DNA of 64,000 nt from Camarhynchus parvulus (taxonomy: Eukaryota; Chordata; Aves; Passeriformes; Thraupidae), in the NCBI RefSeq assembly GCF_901933205.1, contig NC_044572.1, positions 24,514,501 through 24,578,500 on the forward strand. Direction: 5' to 3'. The translations under genes and the position numbers were made by a program. The notes beneath the pieces are model-generated. The model was given only the letters and a program-made list of their open reading frames with translations. It was not told where the DNA came from and did no database searches. Numbering within the stretch: the first letter of the stretch is position 1; the number at the start of each line of letters is the position of its first letter. Shown here one piece after another: positions 39,501-51,556 of the stretch.

Positions 39501-42500
39501 TGCAGGCACAGCACCAGAGCACTTGCAGCCCGTTCTGGGAGAGGCAGACACTGCTTTGGGCTCGATTTAATGCAACAGTCCCCCCATGCCTGCTCAATGG
39601 GAGCAATGTGGCTACTGCAATATTTCCTGTTCAAACTATGGAGGGCAGGGCAGAATGTGGCTTTTTCTCCTTTTTTTTTTTTTTTTTTTTTGAGACCTCA
39701 TAATTTTAAGCATAGATTCTGAGATCTGAATGGCTTGTGGAGCCCAAGAGGAGAAACGTAATGGTGAAGGAATCCTCTTGCAGCAGGAGCAGCACTGCCA
39801 CATGGCTAACTAGCTGGAGCAAATCCTGCCACTGCTCTCCAGGCCCCTCCTTAAGACACAAGTAAACGTGGCTCAGCAGTAAGCTCTCCAAAGCAGGGCT
39901 TCTCAGATGGAGGGATTTCAAGGAAGCTGCCTAGGATTGGTAGGCTTTCTTACAGAAGTACTTCCTTCCTTTCTTCCTCCCTCTCCTTCTCCTTCTTCAT
40001 TCTTTCAAGTCTCTTTCTGAGGGATTGGCTGCCAAGGCATCCAAGACTATGCTGATAGGAATCAGAACAATCTTTTCTAGGCATCTATACCACTAGGTTC
40101 ATGGGCCAGACAGGTGTTTCTGACCATGCCTTTCTTTAAAAATTAAAGCACTCTTAGTTTTTCAGCCTGTGTGGTGATAGTTACCACATATTTACTCCAG
40201 ACTAATAAGAGGGCAAAAGGAAACAGCATTGTCTACTATACAATGCCATTAAAAGGGGAGGTCCGTTCAAGCATTTTTCCAAAGTAATTTCCAACAATTC
40301 ACATCTTCATTCAAGAAGTGAGGTGCACACAAAGCAATTACTCTGAATCAAATGCCACTGAAGGTTAAAATGAGAGTTTCACTGGACATCATGATTAAAT
40401 AAGAGAGAACTGCTAGATGCCACAGACAGAGACTATGGTTGAACCAGTCCATCCCTGCTGTCTTTCATACATATATGTCAGAGATATATTTAGTTCTTTA
40501 ATGTGTGTGTTTAAAAAACTATGAGTCATGTGGATTTTGCTGAATGATAAATGGCTATTATGCTGACCAAAGGGTGTGCCTTTCTCTGAGCTTTCAGCTT
40601 TAGGGTCCAGGATCATATGCTGCAAGTTCACACAAGATTCACTGCTTGTGAAAGGCTGCACAGCACTGAGGGGAGTTAGAGAAGCCAAAAAACCAAAAGG
40701 CTTTATTGTCAAAAGTGTGTTCTAATAAAGCAGGTAACATCTCCGTGTTACTATAAACCCCCTTCTTTTCAGGTAAGCCCAGAATACTGCTGAGTGTTTC
40801 TGCTCAGACTTCCTCTGAGACTAACAGCCCTTTTCTTCTGAAGGGCTGCATGAAAGAAAAGAGTGGCTTCAATACAATATTTTGCAGTCAGTGATGACTA
40901 TGTCATAATTTTTCATAACACCAATGGGTTTTTAGTAGCTTCTCTCTCCCTCCTCTCTTTTCATTTTCACCCTCCCTTCTCACTATTTCATAATAGGGGG
41001 AATACTCAGCATGAACTTTGCCTGGGTACTGAAATCAAGGAGTTGCAAGCAGCTTTAGTAAGAGAAAGGAGGAGGGGGAAATGGCTGCAGCTATGAAGAG
41101 CATTTGGAGGGCTGGAAAGAGCCTGTACTTCCCAACAGCTGCACTGCATCAAGGCAAACCACAAAATAGTTCTGCAGCAGCTCCCTAGCGCACAGGGGGA
41201 ACAAAAGTCAGGCAAGGCTCTTTTAAAGGGTGTTGGTTTTTTTAAATGGAAGAGGACGGGAAGGAGAAGGGGGACAGAAAAAAAAACCCTCCCTGGTGGG
41301 TTTTATTAGAACCCACTGTGTGTATTTATCTGTAAATATACAGGTAGCTGGCAGTACTGCCCATCGTCATATGTTACCCGTTTGCTGTGACTTACATGCT
41401 GAGTTTTTAGAGTAGAATTCATGCACTAGTCAGTTGCAGTATTAATCTACTTGTAGATACAGCAGTAGATGTAAAGGGGGTCTAAGGATCTAGATAATTT
41501 TGATTCTCTTACTAGTGACACTCTGAAGAAATTACTTTTAGATTACTGGTTACTCCAGATTAAAACCAGTATAAATGTCAGATTGTGCCTTTATGCTCTT
41601 CCTCTGACTCTCCACAAAAGTATAGTAGTAAGAAAAAGATGAATCAATTGTCTATGACATTGTCTGAAGTTATTCAGACACTTTTAATGAGAGGGTTAAG
41701 AAAACTGACTCCTCCCAGGACATGAAAAACTTCAACTGAAATCATAAGAATGTCTGAGCTGAAGTCCCGTCTCCCTCCCTGCCCCCATTCTTCGGGCGGC
41801 ACTGTTCTTAAATAAACTATTTGGGTTGGAAAACATTCCTTGCGTGTGTTCTGACTCATGATTTCTCTGTTGCTTTAGAACCTTTAAGTGCCAGAAAAAG
41901 TTTCACTCCGCCTAATCTGCTGGGGAAAAAAGGCAACTCCTCAGTTCCCTGAGTACAAGGGAGCCCAGTCCAAAGTAAGTCACCACTTTGGGTGCTGGCT
42001 GTTGCATGACATGTGAGGAGGAAACATGGGCTCTTTCCTAGATTTCCTAGACATGAGATGATTCATATCTGGCTATGAAGAACTCTTGCTTTCCATTTTT
42101 TTCCTTTTTTTTGTATAGATTTTGGGACCAATCCATCAAAAAGTAGCTTTCAACCAATTCTGAAAGAAGGGCTGACCACTCCATAAAGCCAGCAACAGAA
42201 AACTTTTGGTGTAGCAGGGAGAGTTTTCTTGATATTGAAACCAAAGGAAAAATATGATTTCATTTATGTGTTTACCTATCAAACCATTACATGCAGTACA
42301 GATTTAGGTCCTCTCTCATAAGGAGACAAATAACTTCCACAGGTACATTGTTTTAGATGGACATAGGTACGCAACCATAAAAACATTCAAATTAGTTAAG
42401 ATATGTTTACATACCAGCTGTTTATGTCACTGTCTACATGCATGCACTCAGATCATGTAAACTGCAAACTAATACAATTTATTGTACTCTTTAAGAGAGT

Positions 42501-45500
42501 AGGGATAAAGTAATCTCATTTTCCCATGTTTGTCAAGGATTATTTGTCATGCTGAGAGACACTGATCACAGCTCAGCTGGTGACAGATCATCCACCTGTA
42601 GGCAGCAATTCACATCTTTGTGCTTATATTGTATATAAAGACTTGTGAAGACAGATAGGGCTCTATGTTTCTTCTGCCAGTTACAGGTGACTACAGAGTA
42701 TTTTATTCCAAGGAGCAGTATATGCTTCATCTGCCATTAAAGGTCAAGCAGTATGGTAAAGAAATTTTAATTTCTCATAACAGGAAAATACAAGAGCTTA
42801 TAGAAAAGGAAGTGAAGAATGGTCTGTATGAGCTGGAGAAAGCCAATTCACTTTACATGCAGGACCTGAAGTGTCAATTATCAGCAGACCCAGGCGTGTT
42901 AAGCAGCTCATAGAGAACAGCCTAGAAATTAAGTGGAAAGTGAGACCCAGTGCACTGCAGTGTTTGCATCCACTCCCCATCTCTGCCTGCTGCTGCACCT
43001 CCACTCATGACCTGCTGCAGTCTTTCCCACACAGCAAATTGTCCTTCTTTCACAGCTGCAACTCCCAGCCCATCAGAAGAGAGGCAGATATTTGGTGCCA
43101 GATGAACAGCAGCCATTTCACAAAGCTCACCTTCCCTCTGTTTCTTTTCCAGGCTATCTGAGTGAGTCTAGCTGTTTTCCCACCACACAGAACTCAGTTG
43201 ATTACACACTCATATGCAGTGCAGGAAGTGTATGAGAACCCAGGTCAGCTAATTATGGGACAATCATCCAGGACAAGGCCTGGAACATTTATTTATTTAT
43301 TATGGAGCAAATCTAGAAGCATAGACTCTTGTGAAGTGCTGCTTTCTTTGAAAGGTGGTGATACAAGCAGGACCAGACCTCAAGAAAGATTATATCACAC
43401 ATGAATACATACATATACGCAGGCCTAATTGGAAGGCAGAGGGGCTGCCTTAAGTCATCTCCTGACCTTGGCCATACCCCCTCTAGGTCCCTCTCTGCAT
43501 CATTTTCCTCCACTTTGTTTTCTACTGCTGAAGTGCCAGATATGTTTACATTATGCCTGCCCAAGAGACTTTTGTAAATCTCTGATCAGCCTGGTCATGT
43601 AGCCAATAGTTATTAGGTGGTTCTCTGTAAACACACATATTGTTCAGATTAGGGCTTGAAGACAAGGGCTTCCTGTTTGCTCTGGTTCTTTTGCAGCCTT
43701 ATTTGAGGGGCAAAGCCCTGCAAGTGACAATATAATCCTTTTCTGGCAAACTCAAGAAGCATATGTAAGCAATACAAAAAATAGCTAGAGCACAACCACC
43801 TTGCTGTATCAAAGCTAATGCCTCAGGCCTTCAGAACCATAATCAGCCACAAATTTCTTTAGAACTGACTAATAAAGAGCAGGTCAGAAATTATCTGGGA
43901 GCTAAATAACTCCTCAAAATAATATTCTAAGGTCTGTTGAACTGGAAAATAGTGTCTCTAATTGATCTGTGTCTGTTGACTATATTAATGGCCTGGAAAC
44001 TGAATATTGGTGTATACAACACGTTTATCATGTAACTCATTAGTTAGATTTCTAAGTGAAATGTGATTTAAGCAGTAATCTGGAGCATAGTGGGTAAAAC
44101 AGCAAATTAAGTTAAGAACCAAGAGAAGAAAACTATGAAACTTATACTGCAGCAAGTAAATGGAAAGGCATTCTTCACTTTTATCTGCCTAATTTTGGCA
44201 AGGATGTTGACAACAAGAGCCAAAGTGCTGTCATTTTTAGCAGTGTGATTCTTGCACCAATGAGATTTTCTGGTGTGCTGCAACGGATTCCACCAGGTGT
44301 GAATGTAATCATTCTTTGCTTCTTTGTCTGAGTGACAAAGAACTCTATAAGCGAGCCCTTGCTCCTGCTCTGACCCCAGCTTAGGAGCAATATTTACTTT
44401 GGAGAAGTAAGAACTGAGAACCCAAAATTTGTGTAAAATTGGTACAGTTTTATTTTTAATGAACAACTCTGCAACTGTGAAATGCAGTCCCGTATACAAA
44501 TGACCTGGAATTCAATGATAAGAAGTTTTCTTTGAAGTCTTTGATACAGAACTCCTCAGAGACTGAAATATTTGATATCAAAGTATATATTTTCTCCTAT
44601 TTTTGAGATAGTGTTCCAACCTTAAATTAAAAGAGTGGAGAGCACACTTAAATTTTAAAGACTGAAATGTAAGAGTGTAGGGGTGAATTTGCAACACGTT
44701 TTCTTCATTACCAAATGAAACTTTAAAATATTAATACATCCCAGGCATTCCCTCTGTATTTTGAATTAGAATGGGAAAATCTAGCTGCTAAAATAGTCAT
44801 GTCAGCTCTTCCATGTTAGTTAGCAATATTTCCTGAAGCACTGCTCTCAAACCAGTTGAAGAGAGCTGTTGTTGGAAGAAGTCAGTCTAGTCCATCAAGG
44901 CTGCAGAGACACAGGCTTACAAGGAGAAATAATACTCATATTTTGTAGACCTGATTGAATTCCACCAACAGATCACATACCTGATATGTGTTGGTTTTGT
45001 TACCTACTATTTGTTATCTACTATTTGTGTTAAATAAATTCTTTCTATAATTTAGCACCTCCCTTATAATACATGTAAAATATTGTCATTCCATGTAGGA
45101 TCAGCAAACACTAATCTCCTAGAATAAAATAATCATACTTCTTTTAGCTAAATAAATGCAAGGGTTTTTCTAATGGTGAGTTGTGTTCTGTTTCTGTTGA
45201 ATACTCTTTCCTTCAGTATTTCCTCAAATGAGGATGAAAGGAACCTCTACTCCATTCTTTAGGTTACCCAACTATTTTAAGTCAAATTTGTGAATCCAGA
45301 GAATTTCTCATTAGCCAAGCTAACCCTGAGAAAATTAACCCTTTCTCCTCAGGCAGAATAGTTCAGTTTTCATAGAGCTTTCCTATTGATTTAAAACAGA
45401 AGAAAGCTACTGTTTCCCTATAGTTTTTTAAGAAAATCCTAAGATATAAGTTTCATGACAAAACTCACTGTTCAAACACAGTCCTCTGGGTTAATTCTGC

Positions 45501-46929
45501 ATGAACATCAAGAATTTTATTCCTCTTGCCCAAAACTCATGGTTGTGCCTTAAAAAAGGGACTGCAACCTTGTGTGTTTCTCTTCAGTTGAGCCCTTCCC
45601 TGCAATAGGGGTAGCAGTTCCAGCAATTTGGAAAGAGCTGAGAAATATGAGAGTCTGGAAACAAAGCAATAGGAGTTCAGCTGGGCAACTCCAGTCAGAA
45701 ACCATCTGGAATGTGGCAACACTAAGATGCAGGATAAGTTATGGATTTGGAAGTAGCTAAAGAAAATTAAATTAACTCAGAACAAAGAAAAAGGAGAACT
45801 TGTGTGCAAATTAAGATGCACATTCTCTGCTCAGTTTTCTTTTTCTTTCTCTTTCATTACCACTCAGACTCCTCTTATGATCAAGTACCTGTAGAGTGAG
45901 GTTGGAGTTTGCACAGGATGGACAAACAAATTTGGTCCTGAGCTGATGATGAAGAACATACCTAAGGCTTGAATTTTGAACCATGCACCTACCTACTGAA
46001 GTTAAATGCACTGATTTTCTCAAGTATTAGAGTTTAGAATATTAGAATTTGCAAAGTTGAATAAACTGATATGTCTGTGTACACACAAAGATTGCAAATG
46101 TCTTTGGAGTTTGGACACAGCTGATGCTGCTAATGCAGAGCAGGAGTTTGAGCACCAATGGGAGCACAAAGTGTCTCAACACCTAAAATTAAGGGAGAAA
46201 ACTACTGGAAGTTACCAGAAAAAATTACAAACTTAGGCTCATGTAACCCTTTCACAGTCTGTGTTTGAATACAAAGAGCTTCAAGCAATAATTTCTAAAA
46301 GCATTTAAACAGAGGTGGAGTTTACAGACCCATTCTGGGAGACACAAACACAGTTAGACTGTAATGCCAGGAGTACAGAAAAGCTGAAAGCTGCCTCATT
46401 TGAATGCCTTTCAGTCTCATGACAGGGATACAGAGGGAGGAATATTTCACTTGCAACAAAAAATGTTTACTTCATTTCATAAAAATAGTTATTTGATGGC
46501 TAAGAGAGAGTTTGGCTCCAGGTGACTGCATAATCCACAATCTAAGTCTGCTAGAGTCATACAATAAGAATGGATACAGTTATGTGCTCTCATAGGTGAA
46601 GGGTGATCTTCTCATTTACAGTTTGGCCAAATGAAACACAAACACTCATGTTTGAGGGTAGTGTAGGAGGCATCACCCCCTATTTCTTGTTTATAACAGT
46701 TTCATGGCAAAAAGACACCATTCTCTGTGGTTTGAAACCTTCCAGAGAAGCCTTCCAAAAGCCAAAGACCTTTAAAATAGTATTTGCTTAATTAGCCAGT
46801 CTGCATTTTTTAAAACCACTTTAACCCTTTGTTAAATCACTAATTTTCCATTCAATGAGACCTTTTCAGTACAAATAATTTAAGAAAATATTTTTGTTTT
46901 CAATTTGGATAATCTGTGGGGTGATGGTA
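33594..46929. other. Intergenic DNA, possible regulatory blocks but no gene
   Basis: No coding gene is supported. Visible low-complexity features are a (TG)n stretch at about 36496-36515 and a T21 run at 39671-39691. A CpG-bearing segment at about 38125-38190 is set in AT-rich DNA. The segment around 41740-41990, about 15 kb upstream of the collagen start, has GC-rich and AP-1/TEAD-like motifs and is treated in the findings. The minus frame at 44107-44499 (130 codons) is unassigned. Confidence 0.6.
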
Positions 46930-46971
46930 GCCTGTAGTCCCAGTTCTGTGACCACTGCAGGGGAGGCTGAG
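46930..46971 (+). other. Possible 7SL-RNA-like fragment
   Basis: GCCTGTAGTCCCAG (46930-46943) and GGGGAGGCTGAG (46960-46971) occur in the same order as in the Alu domain of signal recognition particle 7SL RNA, where they flank a loop. The gap here is about ten bases longer than in 7SL, and nothing upstream clearly matches the 7SL 5' end. It could be a decayed 7SL pseudogene or coincidence. Confidence 0.3.
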
Positions 46972-47845
46972 CAGCTGCTGAATCAAACCTCCTGAGGCTA
47001 CACAGGCTACTTATGCTGCAGCCCTAAATTATCCTGAAAGGGCATTACACTCCGGACTCTCCATACAGCTCATGCCCCTGAGCTTCACAACACAACACTC
47101 CCTTTTAATGTACACCAGCTGTGCTCAGCTCAGAGCAGAGCAGGCTTCTCCCTTAGGATGTACCCCCACTCTGCACCACTACCTTTCCTGCAGGGCAATT
47201 CCCTCATTCCCACTAAAGACAGTGCCAAACTCCCAGCACTGTTCCTGAAACAAAACCTATTGGCTTCCTGTGGTGAATCACACTGTTTCAGAAGTGGGGC
47301 CTTCATGCACACAGAAATTTCACCAAGACATCCTAGTTCGTAATCACTCTTTCTGTAATTTCTAAAATGATAAAAAGTGGAATAACTTAAAAATATAGTA
47401 TTATTTGTAAGACAGCAGACATTTGTACATGCACTTTGCACTACTTGCACTGGGAGCTCTTCTGTCCAGATCTTATCCATACACCCTACTGAGCATCTTG
47501 TCACAGATAAAAAGCAATTTGCAAATTCAAATGTTCTCCACCATATCTATTTAGCATCATCAGATTAAGCACAGACAGTTTAACTATTCTCATGTACAGC
47601 TTGCTCAGTAACATAGATTCTGTAGACATGACCCTACCATTCTCAGAGTCCCATGGATATACCTGTCAAGACTTTTCCATTCAATTTTTCAATAGCAGTC
47701 TAAGGCATGATCTTTTTTTCCCAAGAAAGATCCAGGAGAAAAAAACAAATCTGCAAACTATATGGGAAACAAAAATTATTTTAAATACACAGGCTCAGTA
47801 CTGATTTTTTTTTTAATTTAATGGATTCTACTAACTTATTTGGTT

Positions 47846-47962
47846 TCATTCTGTCATTCTGTGATTCTTGGGGTTGTCCTGTGCAAGGCCAGGAGCTGGA
47901 CTTTGATGATCCTTGTGAGGCACTTCCAGCTCAGGATATTCCATGATTCTGTGACTATGTTT
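47846..47962 (+). repeat. CR1 LINE 3'-tail fragment
   Basis: This short plus-strand piece contains the very 3' end of a CR1 element: the blocks TTGGGGTTGTCCTGTGCAAG, GCCAGGAGCTGGACTTTGAT and GATCCTTGTGAGGC, then a tail of CCATGATTCTGTGACTATG. The tail is a degenerate form of the avian CR1 terminal ATTCTATG repeat. A matching degenerate repeat (ATTCTGTCATTCTGTGATTC) sits at the left end, so this may be a tail-on-tail fragment. Confidence 0.85.
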
Positions 47963-48967
47963 AAAGAACCCAGCTTTCTTACAATATTGTGGGGTTTTTT
48001 ATTCATAAGTACTTTGGAACCTATCAGGTCAGATCAAAGTGTGTCCAATGCAGTGTCTTGTCTCTAATGGTGACCAATAAAAGACATCTAAAAACAATCA
48101 ATATAAGACGTAATATTTTATTAAAATAGTCTCATTTTCTGTAGCTTCTTTTGGTGCAGGAGCTAAAAGCCTCAGCTCTCACTTGTGAATTTGCACTTTG
48201 TAGAGTTTCAAGGACTCCACTGATTTATTGCCTAATATTTCAAATATCCTATTAAAGTTTGACATGTGAAAATATCATGCTGTGAAAAAAAGTGGAGTGC
48301 AGCATTACAAGGCTGCTTATCATCTCACTAGACTATGGAGGAGTACATCAAAGCAAGGATGAGCAACCTTTTTCAAAGAGAGGAAAATATTATAGAAGAG
48401 AGAATGAAGAGCTGCCACTCTATCTATTACTGGTATTTAGTAACAAACAAAGTTCTTACTAAGAAGGTATTTTGTGCTGAAGAATGCCAACAACATTCAG
48501 CAAAATAGATTTATGTCTGAAGCTCAGCAGACTACAGTAAGGAGACATTTGCATCCTCTCTACTTGCCTGCCCACTGCATTCCCCCATAACCTTGTAGCC
48601 CACTTCAGCAGAACTGATGGAAGAATCTACAAAGATATAAAAATACTGCAATTTTCACAAAGCTGGCAGGTTAGCTAGAGGAAAAATATTTAAATCAGCA
48701 ACTCCAAGAAGAAAAGGCGTCAGTGTGAGTCCAAAACTGTCTGATTTGGTTTACCAGCTGGCTAATCAGTACTAATATGCTGGCCTGCTCAGGGTCAGCA
48801 TGCACATGGGCTGCTTTTTGCCCAGCTGATAGCTGCAGAATAGGAACCTGATCCTAGGGAGAGGAGCAGGTGTAGATGTGAGAGGGTAATCTAGGAGAAG
48901 GGAGAATCTGAAGTTTTTAGGATGTTTGCCACATCTATTCTTCTGAAGGTGTGTGAGACAGTACCAC

Positions 48968-49085
48968 ACAAAATATTCTGAGCTGGAAGGGACCACAAGG
49001 ACCATTGAGTCCAGCTCTTAAGTGAAGAACCCATGACCTTGGCTTGGTTACAAGCACCATGCTCTGGCCAATCTGTTGCAAGGTC
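48968..49085 (-). repeat. tRNA-Ile-derived SINE with CR1-like tail (TguSINE1-like)
   Basis: On the minus strand the 5' part (about 49085 down to 49027) closely follows a tRNA-Ile gene. It has a degenerate A-box region (TTGGCCAGAGCATGG), then GTGCTTGTAAC, then the anticodon-arm and variable region CCAAGGTCATGGGTTC, where the B box should lie. The B box is broken after GGGTTC, so this copy should not be a working tRNA. The 3' part (49020 down to about 48968) is a CR1-type tail containing GAGCTGGACTCAATGG and the TTGTGGTCCCTTCCAGCTC block. A tRNA-Ile head fused to a CR1-X-like tail is how I remember zebra finch TguSINE1, which relies on CR1 enzymes for mobility. Lineage assignment is from memory. 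Confidence 0.8.
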
Positions 49086-51390
49086 TGTGGGTTCCACCCC
49101 TCATGCAATCACCCTGGGCTTTTTACAAAACCACATGCTGTTAAAACGAACAACAGCCCATTCAACTCTATTAAGTGCTTTTAACAAAGCACAATCAGCT
49201 TTAAAAATGTTTGTAGGGAGAAACAACACTGTGCTGCATGCCATTCATTGATTCTACCACTTAAAAATGGGAATGTTGTGGTGTACGATTTTGGGGAATG
49301 GCAACATGATAAACTCAGCCAAGCATTATGAGTCATCTCACATTTGCCTCTCTGTGACATAAAAATATGCCTTAAGTCCTTGTATTCAAATGCTATACCA
49401 TTTTTCCCTAGTCTGCAGCAGCAGATTTATTTATTGTTTCAGTGAATAAGAAACAGAAAGTTGTGAGAAGGACATGCAAAGCTAATCAACACATAAGATT
49501 TCCTGTGCATTGTCCTGCAAGAATGAGAGATTCTAACTCCATATGAAGCAGAACACAGATCTGTCCACAGTTGCTGTAGGAGATGAAAGCATTTCAGGAT
49601 GATGATTGGTGAAAAGTTTTAGCCATGGAAAAGCCTGAACTGACTGGTCAATGTTGTTGCTGAATACAACTTAAATCTGTATGCTGCCTCAGTTCTCGAA
49701 GTAGGATTTAAATGCATTTGAAAATTACCCCCACTGCCTGTGGGAATTTAGTTGCTTCAAAAGCTAATTTCAGTGATCAGCACTGTCTGAAACAAGCCTT
49801 TACTTGCACTGCTGCTTATTCCTGACTATCAGTGTACATACCAAGTGGTATCCATATAATGAAGGATCAGGTTAAAGGTGCTTCCTTTACTGAGACAGAT
49901 TTCTTTCCATTAAATTATGGGTTATAAGCTCTTTGTTGTAGCTGAAAATTACCACTTGAAAATGGAAAAGTACCATTTATTATTATGCTAATTGAAACTC
50001 AGGACATGAAGATAAAGACTGATTCTTTTCCCACCTGCTGCAAACTGTTACAGTCGAGGGTTCTTTTGATGGTTTTGGTTTGTTTTTTTAATTCTAATTG
50101 TGCAGCAAACTTTTTCAGTGGTTAATTTCAAGGCAAGGTACCAATGGCAGTTTCCTCTAATATTGCCTGTCTGATTTTGATTGCAATAGTAATTGTATCA
50201 AGCAATAATTGGAGCTTTATATGATACTGTCCACAACATTCTGTACAAAGACATCTCCACATAGACTGAATACAACTCATGATCATGTTTGCTTGCTTTC
50301 AATTACTCCACTGATCTCTGCCTTTTACATTTTGAAGTACATTCTTGATTCATGCACTTCTGGGTTCTTATCGTTCCCAATCCTGTTGAGAACGTAAAGG
50401 AATGGATCTGTAGTGATTCTCTACAAGTAATAGTCATTGTATTTTTGTTTTATGTCATACAGAAAATTCTGAAATTTCCCAGGAGCTGAGGCTCTGTAGA
50501 TGTCAGTTCCATAAAGATGCAATGCAGCCTTTTGATACTGTGATTTGATCCCCATTTCAGCAATATTCTAAATAACAGTGGTACATGCTTGGTACACCAG
50601 TCCTCGTGCCCATATCACAAACTTATTTACAGTCTGTTTACACACATCCATTAATGTGTGCTCATACACAGAAATTATTCTCACCAGAGCTATGTTAATT
50701 TGCTTTACTGGTATTTGCTCAGATTGATGAGCATCTCAAAGGACCATCTGCCTTTATTTCATCTTACTTCCTCTTTTAGTTGAGAATTTTGATTTCCTTG
50801 AGCCAAATTGTAAGGCTGGGAAATAAAACAGGGAAAACCAACTAGATATTTAAAGCTGAAATCCAAAAAAAAAAAAAAAAAAAAAAAAATTCTGTGATAT
50901 GGGTTAAATACTTGTGAGATATACAACTATAGTGAATATTGGCCTGGCTCAGCTATTACTGAAGTCAGCGTGAGTTTCCATTGTATTACCAGAGTGAGAA
51001 CAGAATCAGAGGCAGTGTGGAAGGATGTTTATAACAGACACGCAGGCTTATGGCTTTATTAAATGAATTAGACGTGAAGTCCAAATGATCTTAAAAAATT
51101 AAGTTTTCAAATTAGCTTTCAGATGTAAACTAAGTTAGAATATCAATACTTTCATTATTTTATTGGAGGACTTTCTGTGTCACAGAGCAATAGATTGAGT
51201 TGATAATGACATGAAAAGAGGTCAAAGTGTCCTGAATTTATTTAAACATGATAAATTTGTTTGGCTTCAGTAACAACCAACTGAGCCTTCTATCAATAGG
51301 TGAACTAGGTCTTTGTTTTGACCTCCTCAATCCCTAATTGTGTAACCTTTGAGAAAAGAAAAGGAAAAAAAAGAGAAGAATAAAGAGAAA
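49086..51390. other. Intergenic DNA, no gene seen
   Basis: AT-rich sequence with no recognisable gene or repeat, apart from a 25-base A homopolymer at 50865-50889 that could be a retroposed poly(A) tail. I see no element body upstream of it that would confirm this. Confidence 0.6.
50865..50889. repeat. A25 homopolymer
   Basis: An uninterrupted run of 25 A residues follows AAATCC and ends at TTCTGTG. It could be a retroposition scar or simple slippage. Confidence 0.95.
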
Positions 51391-51391
51391 G

Positions 51392-51422
<31 letters not shown>

Positions 51423-51556
51423 GAAAAGAAAAGAAAAGAAAAGAAAAGAAAAGAAAAGAAAAGAAAAGAAAAGAAAAGAAAAGAAAAGAAAAGAAAAGAA
51501 AAGAAAAGAAAAGAAAAGAAAAGAAAAGAAAAGAAAAGAAAAGAAAAGAAAAGAAA
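51391..51556. repeat. (AAAAG)n microsatellite, about 33 units
   Basis: A near-perfect array of the pentamer AAAAG covers about 166 bp, with one A-insertion interruption at about 51412-51418 and a degenerate purine-only lead-in from 51352. It is a homopurine mirror repeat. Its length is likely to be polymorphic and may be collapsed or expanded in the assembly. The long Lys/Glu or Phe/Ser/Leu frames across it are artefacts. Confidence 0.98.

Noticed and set aside
48968..49085. A functional tRNA-Ile gene
   Set aside because: The B box and acceptor 3' half are replaced by a CR1-like tail, so it is a SINE and not a tRNA gene.
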